Assembly (NCBI GenBank): GCA_024743015.1
Contig: JANSXJ010000112.1
Coordinates: forward strand, 1-10,110
Reading direction: 5' to 3'
DNA from: Hyphomonas sp.
Lineage (GTDB): Bacteria > Pseudomonadota > Alphaproteobacteria > Caulobacterales > Hyphomonadaceae
DNA: 10,110 nucleotides
Both the position numbers and the translations under genes were made by a program. Positions within the stretch are counted from its first letter, which is position 1, and every line of letters begins with the position of its first letter. Below the pieces are notes generated by a model. The model worked only from the letters and a program-made list of their open reading frames with translations. It did not search any database and had not been told where the DNA came from. This document shows, piece after piece, positions 1-5,896 of this stretch.

Positions 1-64
1 CAGCTGGTAGAGCATCGCATTCGTAATGCGGAGGTCGGGTGTTCAAGTCACCTACGCGGCACCA
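1..64 (+). tRNA. tRNA-Thr (anticodon CGU), 5' end cut off by the window
   Basis: The visible part runs from the last base of the 5' D-stem strand to the encoded CCA (62-64). The D-loop is followed by GAGC. The anticodon stem TCGCA/TGCGG closes the 7-base loop TTCGTAA, which puts CGT at positions 34-36 and reads ACG threonine codons. The T-stem is GGGTG/CACCT with loop TTCAAGT. The 3' acceptor strand ACGCGGC is followed by discriminator A. About 12 bases (5' acceptor strand, two linker bases and most of the D-stem) lie outside the window, giving a full length of about 76 nt. The CA of CCA overlaps the nested inverted repeat that follows. Confidence 0.93.
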
Positions 65-127
65 TTTTCCTGCAATTCAGCAGCGCTGAAAAATTTGATC
101 CAGTGGATCAAATTTCGCAGGAAAATG
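63..127. repeat. Nested inverted repeat able to form a three-way junction
   Basis: Perfect outer arms of 11 bp (63-73 CATTTTCCTGC and 117-127 GCAGGAAAATG) enclose two complete hairpins: TTCAGC-AGC-GCTGAA (76-90) and an 11-bp arm hairpin with loop AGT (91-115). Almost every base between 63 and 127 is in one of three perfect stems. The unit starts inside the tRNA CCA. It could be a tRNA 3' processing/termination structure, a small palindromic repeat, or a MITE-like remnant. I do not recognise a named family. Confidence 0.7.
91..115. terminator. Possible bidirectional terminator hairpin between tRNA-Thr and the minus-strand operon
   Basis: The 11-bp stem AAATTTGATCC/GGATCAAATTT with a 3-base loop has A-rich 5' and T-rich 3' flanks in both directions. 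On the minus strand the right arm continues into two more T, giving a run of five T. It sits between two transcription units that meet here (tRNA-Thr on plus, nitrilase operon on minus), which fits a shared terminator. The stem is only moderately GC-rich, so efficiency is uncertain. Confidence 0.45.
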
Positions 128-138
128 CCCAAGCGCCA

Positions 139-201
139 GCTCAGGGCTGCTTTTATTGGATCCCGTATCGCTGCGCTCACATGGATCGCGCTCAGGGCTG
201 C
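139..201. repeat. Direct repeat GCTCAGGGCTGC, two copies
   Basis: The 12-mer occurs at 139-150 and again at 190-201, 51 bp apart, in the stretch between the nested inverted repeat and the nitrilase stop codon (65-235). The first copy runs into CTTTTATT and has a weak CAGC/GCTG stem, so it may add to termination of tRNA-Thr transcripts. Otherwise I see no gene or promoter in this stretch. It may be decayed mobile or repetitive DNA. Confidence 0.5.
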
Positions 202-235
202 GGGAGGGCTCGAGCGTGCGGGGCCAGGAGGCTTC

Positions 236-1069
236 CTAGTATCGCGTCAGATCGATCTCCTGATCATTCTGTAAAGCTGGGATGCGCGCGCGGGCTTTGG
301 CCACTTGGTCGAGATCCAGGTCGGCGAGGATGATGCCGGGCGCGTCGCCTTTTGCTTCGGCCAGCACTTCTCCCCAGGGCGATATGATCAGGGAGTGGCC
401 ATAGGTTTCGCGACCATCCTCGTGCAAGCCGCCCTGCGCCGGAGCGAGCACGAAACTGCCGGTCTCTATGGCCCGCGCACGGAGCAGGACATGCCAATGC
501 GCCTCACCGGTCACCCGCGTAAACGCTGCCGGGACCGTGATCAGCTCCGCCCCTGCCTGCGCCAGCGCGCGATAGAGGTGCGGGAAGCGTACATCATAGC
601 AAATGGTCATGCCCACCTGCGCGAGTGGCGTCTCGGCCAGCACCGCGTTCTGCCCAGCTCGATAGGCTTTGGATTCACGATAGGTCTGACCGTCACCGAC
701 CTCGACATCGAACATATGGATCTTGTCATATCGCGCCAGAACCCGGCCGTCCGGTCCGATCAGAAATGAGCGATTGGCAAACCGATCATCGTCTGGCAAG
801 CCGACGGCGAGCGATCCGATCAACAGCGTGATACCAAGCTCGCCGGCCAGCGCCGACAGCGCAGAGAGACACGCATCCTCGGCCTCCAGCGTGATCTTGG
901 AGCGGGCCTGCTCGGGCCGAATATCCAGCAGATTGGTCATTTCCGGGGTCGCGATAAACTCTGCGCCCTCAGCGGCGGCCGCACGAATGAGGCGTGACGC
1001 AGCCTCGACATTGACCGCAATATCCGTCGTCGATCGCATCTGAATGCAGGCGGCGCGCACAGTTTTCAT
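236..1069 (-). CDS. Carbon-nitrogen hydrolase (nitrilase superfamily), Nit1/omega-amidase-like
   Basis: 277 aa, the usual length for stand-alone bacterial Nit proteins. The nitrilase catalytic triad is visible: Glu43 in TPEM, Lys116 in YDKIHMFDV and the nucleophile Cys157 in TICYDVRFP. The KIHMFDV and CYDVRFP signatures are typical of the Nit1/NitFhit branch. Family members hydrolyse small amides such as deaminated glutathione (metabolite repair) or alpha-keto acid omega-amides in the cytoplasm. The exact substrate cannot be read from sequence. The ATG at 1069 has only a weak GGCGG upstream, and no better start is seen. It lies 28 bp behind the SDR stop on the same strand, so it may be the last gene of the HxlR operon or have its own promoter in that gap. 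In many alphaproteobacteria nit sits beside grxC, which is not present here. Confidence 0.9.
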   Translation of the reverse strand: MKTVRAACIQMRSTTDIAVNVEAASRLIRAAAAEGAEFIATPEMTNLLDIRPEQARSKITLEAEDACLSALSALAGELGITLLIGSLAVGLPDDDRFANRSFLIGPDGRVLARYDKIHMFDVEVGDGQTYRESKAYRAGQNAVLAETPLAQVGMTICYDVRFPHLYRALAQAGAELITVPAAFTRVTGEAHWHVLLRARAIETGSFVLAPAQGGLHEDGRETYGHSLIISPWGEVLAEAKGDAPGIILADLDLDQVAKARARIPALQNDQEIDLTRY

Positions 1070-1097
1070 ACCGCCAGTCTAACGCGGGTCTGCGAGA

Positions 1098-1823
1098 TCA
1101 CCAGCTCTCTCTAAATGGACGCAGGTCCATTTCATGGGTCCAGGCGGAGCGATGCTGGCTATGGACGTGCCAATAGGCTTCTGCAATCGCGTCTGGCCGC
1201 AGGCCGCCATCTTCCCCAAGGCCGTCCAGATAGTCGCCAAACCGGCTGCGCACCTGTTCGCCATCTATCACCCCATCAATGATGAAATGCGCCACATGCA
1301 CTCCTTTCGGGCCATAGTCGCGCGCCAGCGATTGTGCCAGCATGCGCAGTCCCGCCTTCATCATGGCGAAATGAGCAAAGTTCGGCTTGCCGCGCATCGA
1401 GCCCGATGCACCGGTGAAAAACAGGCTGCCGCGGCCTTGCTGCTCGAGAATGGGAATGGCGCGTTTGGCGGTCAGGAAGGCCCCGAAACAGCCAACCCGC
1501 CAAAACTGCTCAACCGTATCTGCTTCAAGCTGTTCAAACGGAATAATCGCATTGTTGCCGGCATTATAGAGCACAGCCGCCACCGGCCCGCGCGCTTTGG
1601 CCTGTTCGAACAATTGGTCGAGATCAGCTTCGGATGTCACGTCTACGGCAAGGCTCTCCGCCGATCCGCCCGCGGACGAGATCTCGCTGGCCAGGGCCTC
1701 GACCTTGGCTGCCGTTCGCCCGGTCATGATGACGTGATGGCCCTCCGCTGCAAATTTGCGCCCGAGCGCGCCGCCAACCCCCTGCGAGGCGCCAGCTCCC
1801 AGAATGATCACTGTTTCAGACAT
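1098..1823 (-). CDS. Short-chain dehydrogenase/reductase (SDR) with Phe at the catalytic Tyr position
   Basis: 241 aa, classical-SDR size. Rossmann nucleotide-binding motif GAGASQGVG (9-17), NAG at 87-89 and Arg36 after beta-2 (TGR), which suggests NADP(H) preference. The catalytic region reads S140 ... FAHFAMMK: Ser140 and Lys156 are present, but the YxxxK tyrosine is Phe152 and the usual structural Asn after the NAG strand is Gly111 (VGCFGAF). From memory, a bacterial SDR subfamily ending in WTHE(L/M)DLRP shares the FAxFAxxK pattern; this protein ends the same way, so the substitution is probably a subfamily trait and not decay. Redox activity is therefore doubtful. A good SD (AGGAGAGG) precedes the ATG. 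It follows the DUF4345 gene by 32 bp in the same transcription unit. Confidence 0.88.
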   Translation of the reverse strand: MSETVIILGAGASQGVGGALGRKFAAEGHHVIMTGRTAAKVEALASEISSAGGSAESLAVDVTSEADLDQLFEQAKARGPVAAVLYNAGNNAIIPFEQLEADTVEQFWRVGCFGAFLTAKRAIPILEQQGRGSLFFTGASGSMRGKPNFAHFAMMKAGLRMLAQSLARDYGPKGVHVAHFIIDGVIDGEQVRSRFGDYLDGLGEDGGLRPDAIAEAYWHVHSQHRSAWTHEMDLRPFRESW

Positions 1824-1855
1824 GCTGCACCTCTCCTGATGAGTCTCTCAATGGC

Positions 1856-2242
1856 TCAATTCTGAGCCACGGTCTTGCGAAAGTACAGGACGAGCGCAAT
1901 CGCCGTCGCGGCGATCTCAAAATAGAGCAACGGCATGATGGTCGATGGGGGCGACCCAACCGCCAGAATGCTGGCAATTCGACCGATTGCAGCGCCGGTC
2001 ATGAAGATGGCAACAAATGCCAGAGCGTCGCGCCGCCGCGCTTCCGAGAAAACGCCGAGCAGAAAGACCAGCGAGCAGGTCAGGAACAGGCCGCCATAGG
2101 CCGAGCGCAGCATATTATCCATGCCTGCGCTGCCCGCCATCAAATCATATCGCGCCAGCAACAGATTGGGATCGCAAAGGTAGAGAAGTCCAATACTGCC
2201 AATCGACAGCGCCATCAGTCCGAGAAAAAACCGTACGATCAT
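1856..2242 (-). CDS. Small integral membrane protein, DUF4345-like
   Basis: 128 aa from the ATG at 2242. An in-frame start at 2299 would add 19 polar residues overlapping the preceding gene and is less likely. Four hydrophobic segments are visible: residues about 5-23, 45-65 (YGGLFLTCSLVFLLGVF), 72-92 and 100-120, predicting a four-helix inner-membrane protein. The central NMLRSAYGG stretch and overall layout match DUF4345 proteins as I remember them, and function is unknown for that family. The start lies 4 bp after the upstream tautomerase stop, with only a weak AGGGA just ahead of it, so translation is probably coupled. Its place inside an enzyme operon suggests a membrane accessory role, which is inference only. 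Confidence 0.75.
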   Translation of the reverse strand: MIVRFFLGLMALSIGSIGLLYLCDPNLLLARYDLMAGSAGMDNMLRSAYGGLFLTCSLVFLLGVFSEARRRDALAFVAIFMTGAAIGRIASILAVGSPPSTIMPLLYFEIAATAIALVLYFRKTVAQN

Positions 2243-2246
2243 ATCC

Positions 2247-2651
2247 CTATTCCGCGGCACTTGGTCGATTGTGGCGGGCGAGCCATTCGGCTTCCTCACC
2301 CGGTTCCGGCATCACTTCACCGCCCTCGAACGCCCAACTGGCAGGAACATCCGTGGTCATCATGCCGACCGCATCAAGCGCGATACCGGTATGCGTGGAG
2401 ATGGACTGGCGCATCTCAGCGATGATCTGCGCTTTTTGCGCGTCGGTTCGATTGGCGCGAATGCTCCCGAATAGGACGGCAGACTTGCCATCAAGCGGTG
2501 GGGCGGTGTCTTCCTCGACAAAGAAAGCGTGAACGAATTGCGGTGGAGCGCCGGTCACATCGCAATGAATACGGGTGATATCGGCGGCAATTTTCGGCTT
2601 GGCCTCATCAGAGATCGCGCCCTTGGCCGCGTTACACAAATATAGGGGCAT
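2247..2651 (-). CDS. Tautomerase-superfamily enzyme, cis-3-chloroacrylate dehalogenase (cis-CaaD)-like
   Basis: 134 aa beginning MP, so Met removal would expose the N-terminal catalytic Pro1 of this superfamily. Compared with cis-CaaD from memory (mature numbering), His28 is conserved at the same number, the Arg70/Arg73 pair corresponds to Arg64/Arg67 (IRANR), and Glu114 corresponds to Glu108, just before the family tail motif PEPGEEAEW. Tyr103 corresponds to Met97. It is therefore a cis-CaaD-type fold with most of the active site, but dehalogenation is not implied: many such proteins are tautomerases, hydratases or decarboxylases of unsaturated acids. A strong SD (GAGGAG) overlaps the end of the preceding gene, 12 bp away. 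It is followed by the DUF4345 gene after 4 bp. Confidence 0.85.
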   Translation of the reverse strand: MPLYLCNAAKGAISDEAKPKIAADITRIHCDVTGAPPQFVHAFFVEEDTAPPLDGKSAVLFGSIRANRTDAQKAQIIAEMRQSISTHTGIALDAVGMMTTDVPASWAFEGGEVMPEPGEEAEWLARHNRPSAAE

Positions 2652-2663
2652 ATCAGGCTCCTC

Positions 2664-2981
2664 TCAGGTCTGAGGGTCGGAAATGACGCCGACGACTTCA
2701 TCCAGCGAGCGATGGGTTTCGCGGATCCATAGTTCACACATTTCTTTCAGGAGCGCGGCGCGCTCGGGCTGCGGCACTGGCCGGTTCGCTGCCATGGAAA
2801 TGATCGATGAGGTGCTTGGCTGTGCGGCGGTAAAGCCGCTGCGCTCTGGAATGGCGCGCCAGTTGATCTCTGCCGGTTCGCCAAAGGCACGCTCTGCAAA
2901 CGCGCTCAGGTTCGCGCGCAAGCGAGTCTCCGTCTCGGGTGAGATCTGACCAGCCTGCACAATGCAATTGCAGGAAATCAT
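2664..2981 (-). CDS. Tautomerase-like protein lacking the catalytic Pro1
   Basis: 105 aa. It aligns with the next gene's product nearly without gaps over the first 45 residues: after Met removal both have Cys5, Gly10, Ile12, Ser13, Glu15, Gly33, Pro35 and Glu45. Later parts also match (SS before ANR/NR, then KEM versus AEM, and SLDEVV versus ALDAVG). It begins MIS, so there is no Pro1; the His28 position is Ala, the first active-site Arg is Ala63 and the second is kept (Arg66). It also lacks the C-terminal PEPGEEAEW tail. The start is secure: a GGAGG sits 7 bases before the ATG, and the ATG overlaps the HxlR stop as ATGA. It is probably a divergent paralogue that is inactive, uses other chemistry, or partners the active subunit. 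Confidence 0.72.
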   Translation of the reverse strand: MISCNCIVQAGQISPETETRLRANLSAFAERAFGEPAEINWRAIPERSGFTAAQPSTSSIISMAANRPVPQPERAALLKEMCELWIRETHRSLDEVVGVISDPQT

Positions 2982-3466
2982 GAGGGGTCCTCCTTTTCTT
3001 CATGCCAGATTTTTTGCGGGGCACCATTGGCGCGGCGCATGCCGACGTCCTTCAGCGCCATGGGTTCGCCATCTTCGCGGCGCGGCCAGATTCGCGGCAG
3101 CTTTTCGCCGGACTCTCTGACCGTAATCACGGTGGACGGGCCTTTCTCATGCGCCACCCATTTGTCGCCCCATTGGGCGAGCGCGATGATCACAGGCGCG
3201 AGCTCTCGCCCGCGCTCGGTCAGCACATATTCCTCATGCGCATAGCCGTCCGAGGCTGGAACTTTTTCCATAATGCCCCCTTCGATCAGGTCGGTGAGGC
3301 GGCTTGTCAGCGTGTTTTTGGCGATCCCGAGGTTTTCCTGGAAATGCTTGAACCGCCGCGCGCCCATCATCGCGTCCCGGATGATCAGCAGCGACCACCA
3401 GGAGCCAACATGGTCCAGCGCCCGGGCGATGGAACACTGCATATCTGAAAAGGATTTTGTCTTCAT
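2978..3466 (-). CDS. HxlR-family (DUF24) transcriptional regulator
   Basis: 162 aa from the ATG at 3466. A winged-helix HxlR domain fills residues about 10-105: CSIARALDHVGSWWSLLIIRD, then RRFKHFQENLGIAKNTLTSR (recognition region) and YVLTERGREL with ALAQWGDKW. Cys11 sits at the conserved N-terminal cysteine that acts as redox sensor in some family members (YodB, HypR, QorR), so electrophile or oxidant sensing is possible. A tail of about 45 residues follows. An in-frame ATG at 3526 is rejected because its codon overlaps the -35 element. The stop overlaps the next gene's start (ATGA), implying translational coupling. As first gene behind two palindromic operators it most likely controls its own operon. 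Confidence 0.92.
   Translation of the reverse strand: MKTKSFSDMQCSIARALDHVGSWWSLLIIRDAMMGARRFKHFQENLGIAKNTLTSRLTDLIEGGIMEKVPASDGYAHEEYVLTERGRELAPVIIALAQWGDKWVAHEKGPSTVITVRESGEKLPRIWPRREDGEPMALKDVGMRRANGAPQKIWHEEKEDPS
2989..2995 (-). promoter_or_regulatory. Strong ribosome binding site AAGGAGG for the Pro1-less tautomerase-like gene
   Basis: On the minus strand AAGGAGG is followed by 7 bases and then the ATG at 2981. It lies within the last codons of hxlR and fixes the start of the downstream gene, excluding a longer or shorter version that would begin with Met-Pro. Confidence 0.8.
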
Positions 3467-3481
3467 GAGGCCAGGGTTTTT

Positions 3482-3528
3482 GGTTGCAATATGAAACCGT
3501 ATACTGAGTCTGGTTTCATATTGCAACC
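3482..3528. promoter_or_regulatory. Two 17-bp palindromic operators, probably for the HxlR protein
   Basis: GGTTGCAATATGAAACC (3482-3498) and GGTTTCATATTGCAACC (3512-3528) are perfect reverse complements separated by 13 bp. Each arm is also nearly palindromic by itself and fits GGTTKCA-WWW-TGMAACC, so the element is best read as two separate dimer sites with centres 30 bp apart, about three helical turns and on the same face. One covers the -35 of the hxlR promoter and the other the predicted transcription start, a layout expected for repression. Assignment to the adjacent HxlR product is inference. Confidence 0.78.
3498..3526 (-). promoter_or_regulatory. Promoter of the hxlR operon
   Basis: On the minus strand TTGCAA (3526-3521) is followed by exactly 17 bp and then TATACG (3503-3498). 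The predicted start is near 3491, leaving a leader of about 25 nt before the ATG at 3466. The promoter lies within the operator pair. Confidence 0.6.
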
Positions 3529-3583
3529 GCTTTTCTGAATTTGCCTCGGCGCGTGTGCCACGGCTGCTCCAGTCAAAGACGTC

Positions 3584-4219
3584 CTAAGTCGGTGTTTTGA
3601 GCGTGGGAAACGCTCTGATCCAAATTTGCATCGGCTTTCTATCCGACTGCGATTTGTCCACATCCCGCCATTCGAAACTAGCGAATGCACCACGCAGTTT
3701 CTCGTAACCGCGTTTCCGCCAGAATGCGTCCAGCGGGCGATATGCCTTTGGGCGCAGCGGGTGATCGCTAGGCCGCTTAACAGCGCAAAAGCAGGTCCGC
3801 TGATAATTCAGGCGGGCGGCCCAGGCTTCGCGAAGGTCGAAGAATGCATGACCAATGCCCCGTCCTCGAAGGGCTGGCTGTAAAACAGACTCTCCGAAAT
3901 AGAATGTCGAGGGCAGGTCGATCCCGGCGGCGCTCAACGGCTCGGAAAACGCGTCGTGGTGACCGACTATGGCCGAGCCGGTGGCACATCCGACAATTTC
4001 CCCATTCGTGAACGCCGCGATCACAACGGCGTCTTGCGCTGTGATCAGTGTGCTCAAGTATTCGGTTTCATAGTCGAGATCCCCGTCATACAGATATGGA
4101 AACGCCCGGAAGACCTCTATTCGCAACCGGGCGACGTCAGGCAGCGCCGCCTTAAGCGCGTCACCCGCCAGGTGAACGAGTGCGGGATGGTCTGACGGGG
4201 TCGGGCGGATCGCGATCAT
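3584..4219 (-). CDS. GNAT-family N-acetyltransferase
   Basis: 211 aa from the ATG at 4219. In-frame GTG (4225) and TTG (4231) codons lie just upstream and the start is not certain: GTGAGG abuts the ATG too closely to be an ideal SD for it. The acetyl-CoA binding motif A is visible as SVLQPALRGRGIG (about 111-123, RxRGxG type) followed by helix HAFFDLREAW. The C-terminal part has WRKRGYEKLRG, typical of the GNAT last strand region, and ends SDRKPMQIWIR. The acceptor substrate is not predictable. It is monocistronic in appearance: tRNA-Val lies 150 bp upstream on the same strand, and its stop is 117 bp ahead of the hxlR ATG. The 138 bp between this gene and tRNA-Val shows no convincing promoter or gene. 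Confidence 0.85.
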   Translation of the reverse strand: MIAIRPTPSDHPALVHLAGDALKAALPDVARLRIEVFRAFPYLYDGDLDYETEYLSTLITAQDAVVIAAFTNGEIVGCATGSAIVGHHDAFSEPLSAAGIDLPSTFYFGESVLQPALRGRGIGHAFFDLREAWAARLNYQRTCFCAVKRPSDHPLRPKAYRPLDAFWRKRGYEKLRGAFASFEWRDVDKSQSDRKPMQIWIRAFPTLKTPT

Positions 4220-4369
4220 CCTCACTGGCAAACCGAGTCTGGAGCGATGAATGGATCGTGCCCGCAGAAAAGTCTTTGTCCAGTCGTCTCCAAATCTACT
4301 GATGTATCTTCAGGATGCCCGCCTTGGCTTCCGGCGCGCCCACCACGGAACTGATCTAAACGGGAAAAA

Positions 4370-4444
4370 TGGTGGTCGATACTAGGTTCGAACTAGTGAC
4401 CCCTGCAATGTCAATGCAGTGCTCTACCACTGAGCTAATCGACC
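4370..4444 (-). tRNA. tRNA-Val (anticodon GAC)
   Basis: A complete 75-nt cloverleaf on the minus strand: acceptor GGTCGAT/ATCGACC with discriminator A and encoded CCA (4372-4370), D-stem GCTC/GAGC, anticodon stem CTGCA/TGCAG with loop TTGACAT placing GAC at 34-36, and T-stem ACTAG/CTAGT with loop TTCGAAC. It reads GUC valine codons. A run of five T follows one base after CCA on the minus strand and may end the transcript. A possible -35 TTGACT (4492-4487) lies upstream, but no good -10 is visible. Confidence 0.97.
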
Positions 4445-4525
4445 ATCCGATTTAGAAGGACGGGTCATCCACTTTTGGACGCCTCAAGTCAAGCCTGAAC
4501 TGCAATCCAGATCAGGTGAAATACA

Positions 4526-4885
4526 CTAGGCCGCCATGACCCGTTCGACCTCGTCCACCAGTTCGCGCAGGTGGAACGGTTTGGAGAGCACTTTCGCCCC
4601 AGCAGGGGTCGGTGCGCCGCCTGAGAGCGCAACGGCGGCAAAGCCGGTAATGAAGACGATTTTCATGGCGGGATCGAGCTCCGCGCCGCGGCGGGCGAGC
4701 TCGATGCCATCAATTCCTGGCATCACGATATCGGTCAGAAGCAGGTCGAACACTTCGCGTTCCAGCGCTTCCAGGGCGCCTTCGCCGTCTTCATAATCCT
4801 GGACATCGTGCCCGGCACGACGAAGGGATGCGCTGAGAAATGTGCGCATCGCATCATCATCTTCTGCCAGCAATATTTTGCTCAT
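4526..4885 (-). CDS. cpdR: CpdR-type single-domain response regulator
   Basis: 119 aa consisting only of a receiver domain. Acidic pocket Glu8-Asp9-Asp10, phosphoacceptor Asp52 in TDIVMPGIDGIELA, Thr80 (ITGFAAVAL) and Lys102 (LSKPFHLRELVDEVE). The ITGFAAVAL and KVLSKPFHLR stretches are characteristic of CpdR, which in Caulobacter is the phosphorelay-controlled adaptor that, when unphosphorylated, primes ClpXP for cell-cycle proteolysis and helps place ClpXP at the pole. The C-terminal Ala-Ala resembles a ClpXP-recognised end. It is divergent from an N-formylglutamate amidohydrolase gene, a neighbourhood I recall for cpdR in Caulobacter, which supports the name. The 129-bp divergent spacer (4886-5014) shows no clean CtrA box (TTAA-N7-TTAA). 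The SD is weak (GGGACAG). Confidence 0.92.
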   Translation of the reverse strand: MSKILLAEDDDAMRTFLSASLRRAGHDVQDYEDGEGALEALEREVFDLLLTDIVMPGIDGIELARRGAELDPAMKIVFITGFAAVALSGGAPTPAGAKVLSKPFHLRELVDEVERVMAA

Positions 4886-5014
4886 GGAAATCTGTCCCTG
4901 ATGGATATTGATGCCATATAGGCCTCAAATCGGTAAACCCTCAGTGAACAATTCAGAGAAATGCAGCGCTGATTTGCCCTTGACCTCAGCCGCAGAACAC
5001 AGACCTTAAGCGCC

Positions 5015-5896
5015 ATGCGCGTCACTTTCGACCTTCCTTCCGGCTCAAGCGAAACGACCCTCCCGGCGTTCGAAATTGCGCGCGGGCAGCCTTTGAAAGC
5101 GCCGGTCATTTTTGCCTCACCGCATAGTGGAACCCATTATCCACAACACATGCAGACGAATTTGAGCGTTCCGCTTTCGGATCTGCGCCGGACCGAAGAT
5201 GCTTTCATAGACGAGCTCTATGCGCCGGTCGCTGACCAGGGCGGCGTATTGATCTGCGCGACGCATGCGCGAACCTATGTCGATCTCAACCGAGATGCGC
5301 GCGAGCTTGACGCCGACATGTTCTTCGATGGGCCGCCACGCATGACAGGGATGCCGTCTGCCCGGGTCAAGGCGGGGCTGGGCTGCCTGCCGCGCGTCGG
5401 GGCGAGCGGGCGTGACATCTACCAGCAGCCGCTTTCGAGCGCCGAGGGCGCCCATCGCCTTAAGCACGTGCACGACGCCTATCACCAGGCACTGCAATCG
5501 GAGGTGGAGGCTCTGAAACCGAACTGGTCGGATATTTTCGTCATTGATTGCCATTCCATGCCATCGCGCCAGCCTGGTCGGTCGAGCATGCCAGACATCG
5601 TGCTCGGAGATCGGTTTGGGTCCAGCTGTTCGGCCCGCCTCACCTCGCTGGTGGAGCGGCAGTTCCGGCGCGAAGGTTTCACCGTGGCGCGAAACGCCCC
5701 GTATGCAGGAGGCTATACAACCCGCAAGTATGGTCGGCCCCGGCGCGGTATTCATGTGCTTCAAATCGAGATCAACCGCGCCCTCTACATGAATGAGCTG
5801 ACAATTGAGAAGACACGCGGCTTCGACACGCTGCGAAATCAGCTCTCAGACCTGTGCACCGAGATCCTGACCCTGGCTTTGCTGGAAAACGGTTAA
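5015..5896 (+). CDS. N-formylglutamate amidohydrolase family protein
   Basis: 293 aa. Family motifs in order: SPHSG (35-39, metal-ligand His37), RRTEDAF (Glu61/Asp62), RTYVDLNR (86-93), DCHSM (178-182, His180) and GGYTTRKYG followed by VLQIEINRALYM near the end. The family hydrolyses N-formyl-L-glutamate to formate and glutamate in histidine degradation. This cpdR-linked version is not in a hut cluster, so its substrate could be another N-formyl or acyl amino acid. No clear SD precedes the ATG; TTGACC at 4980-4985 could be a -35 giving a very short leader, but this is weak. The stop codon overlaps the U-tract of a terminator serving a convergent sRNA. Confidence 0.9.
   Translation: MRVTFDLPSGSSETTLPAFEIARGQPLKAPVIFASPHSGTHYPQHMQTNLSVPLSDLRRTEDAFIDELYAPVADQGGVLICATHARTYVDLNRDARELDADMFFDGPPRMTGMPSARVKAGLGCLPRVGASGRDIYQQPLSSAEGAHRLKHVHDAYHQALQSEVEALKPNWSDIFVIDCHSMPSRQPGRSSMPDIVLGDRFGSSCSARLTSLVERQFRREGFTVARNAPYAGGYTTRKYGRPRRGIHVLQIEINRALYMNELTIEKTRGFDTLRNQLSDLCTEILTLALLENG

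Noticed and set aside
3467..3526. 20-residue N-terminal extension of the HxlR protein from an ATG at 3526
   Set aside because: The codon lies within the -35/operator region, and the ATG at 3466 gives the normal family N-terminus with MKTKSFSDMQC.
4247..4354. 35-aa plus-strand open frame between the GNAT gene and tRNA-Val
   Set aside because: A GGAG lies very close to its ATG, but the peptide is low in secondary-structure signal, unrecognised, and the region is likely upstream DNA of the GNAT gene.
4886..5014. CtrA binding site in the cpdR/amidohydrolase divergent spacer
   Set aside because: TTTACC and similar pieces occur, but no TTAA-N7-TTAA arrangement can be found.
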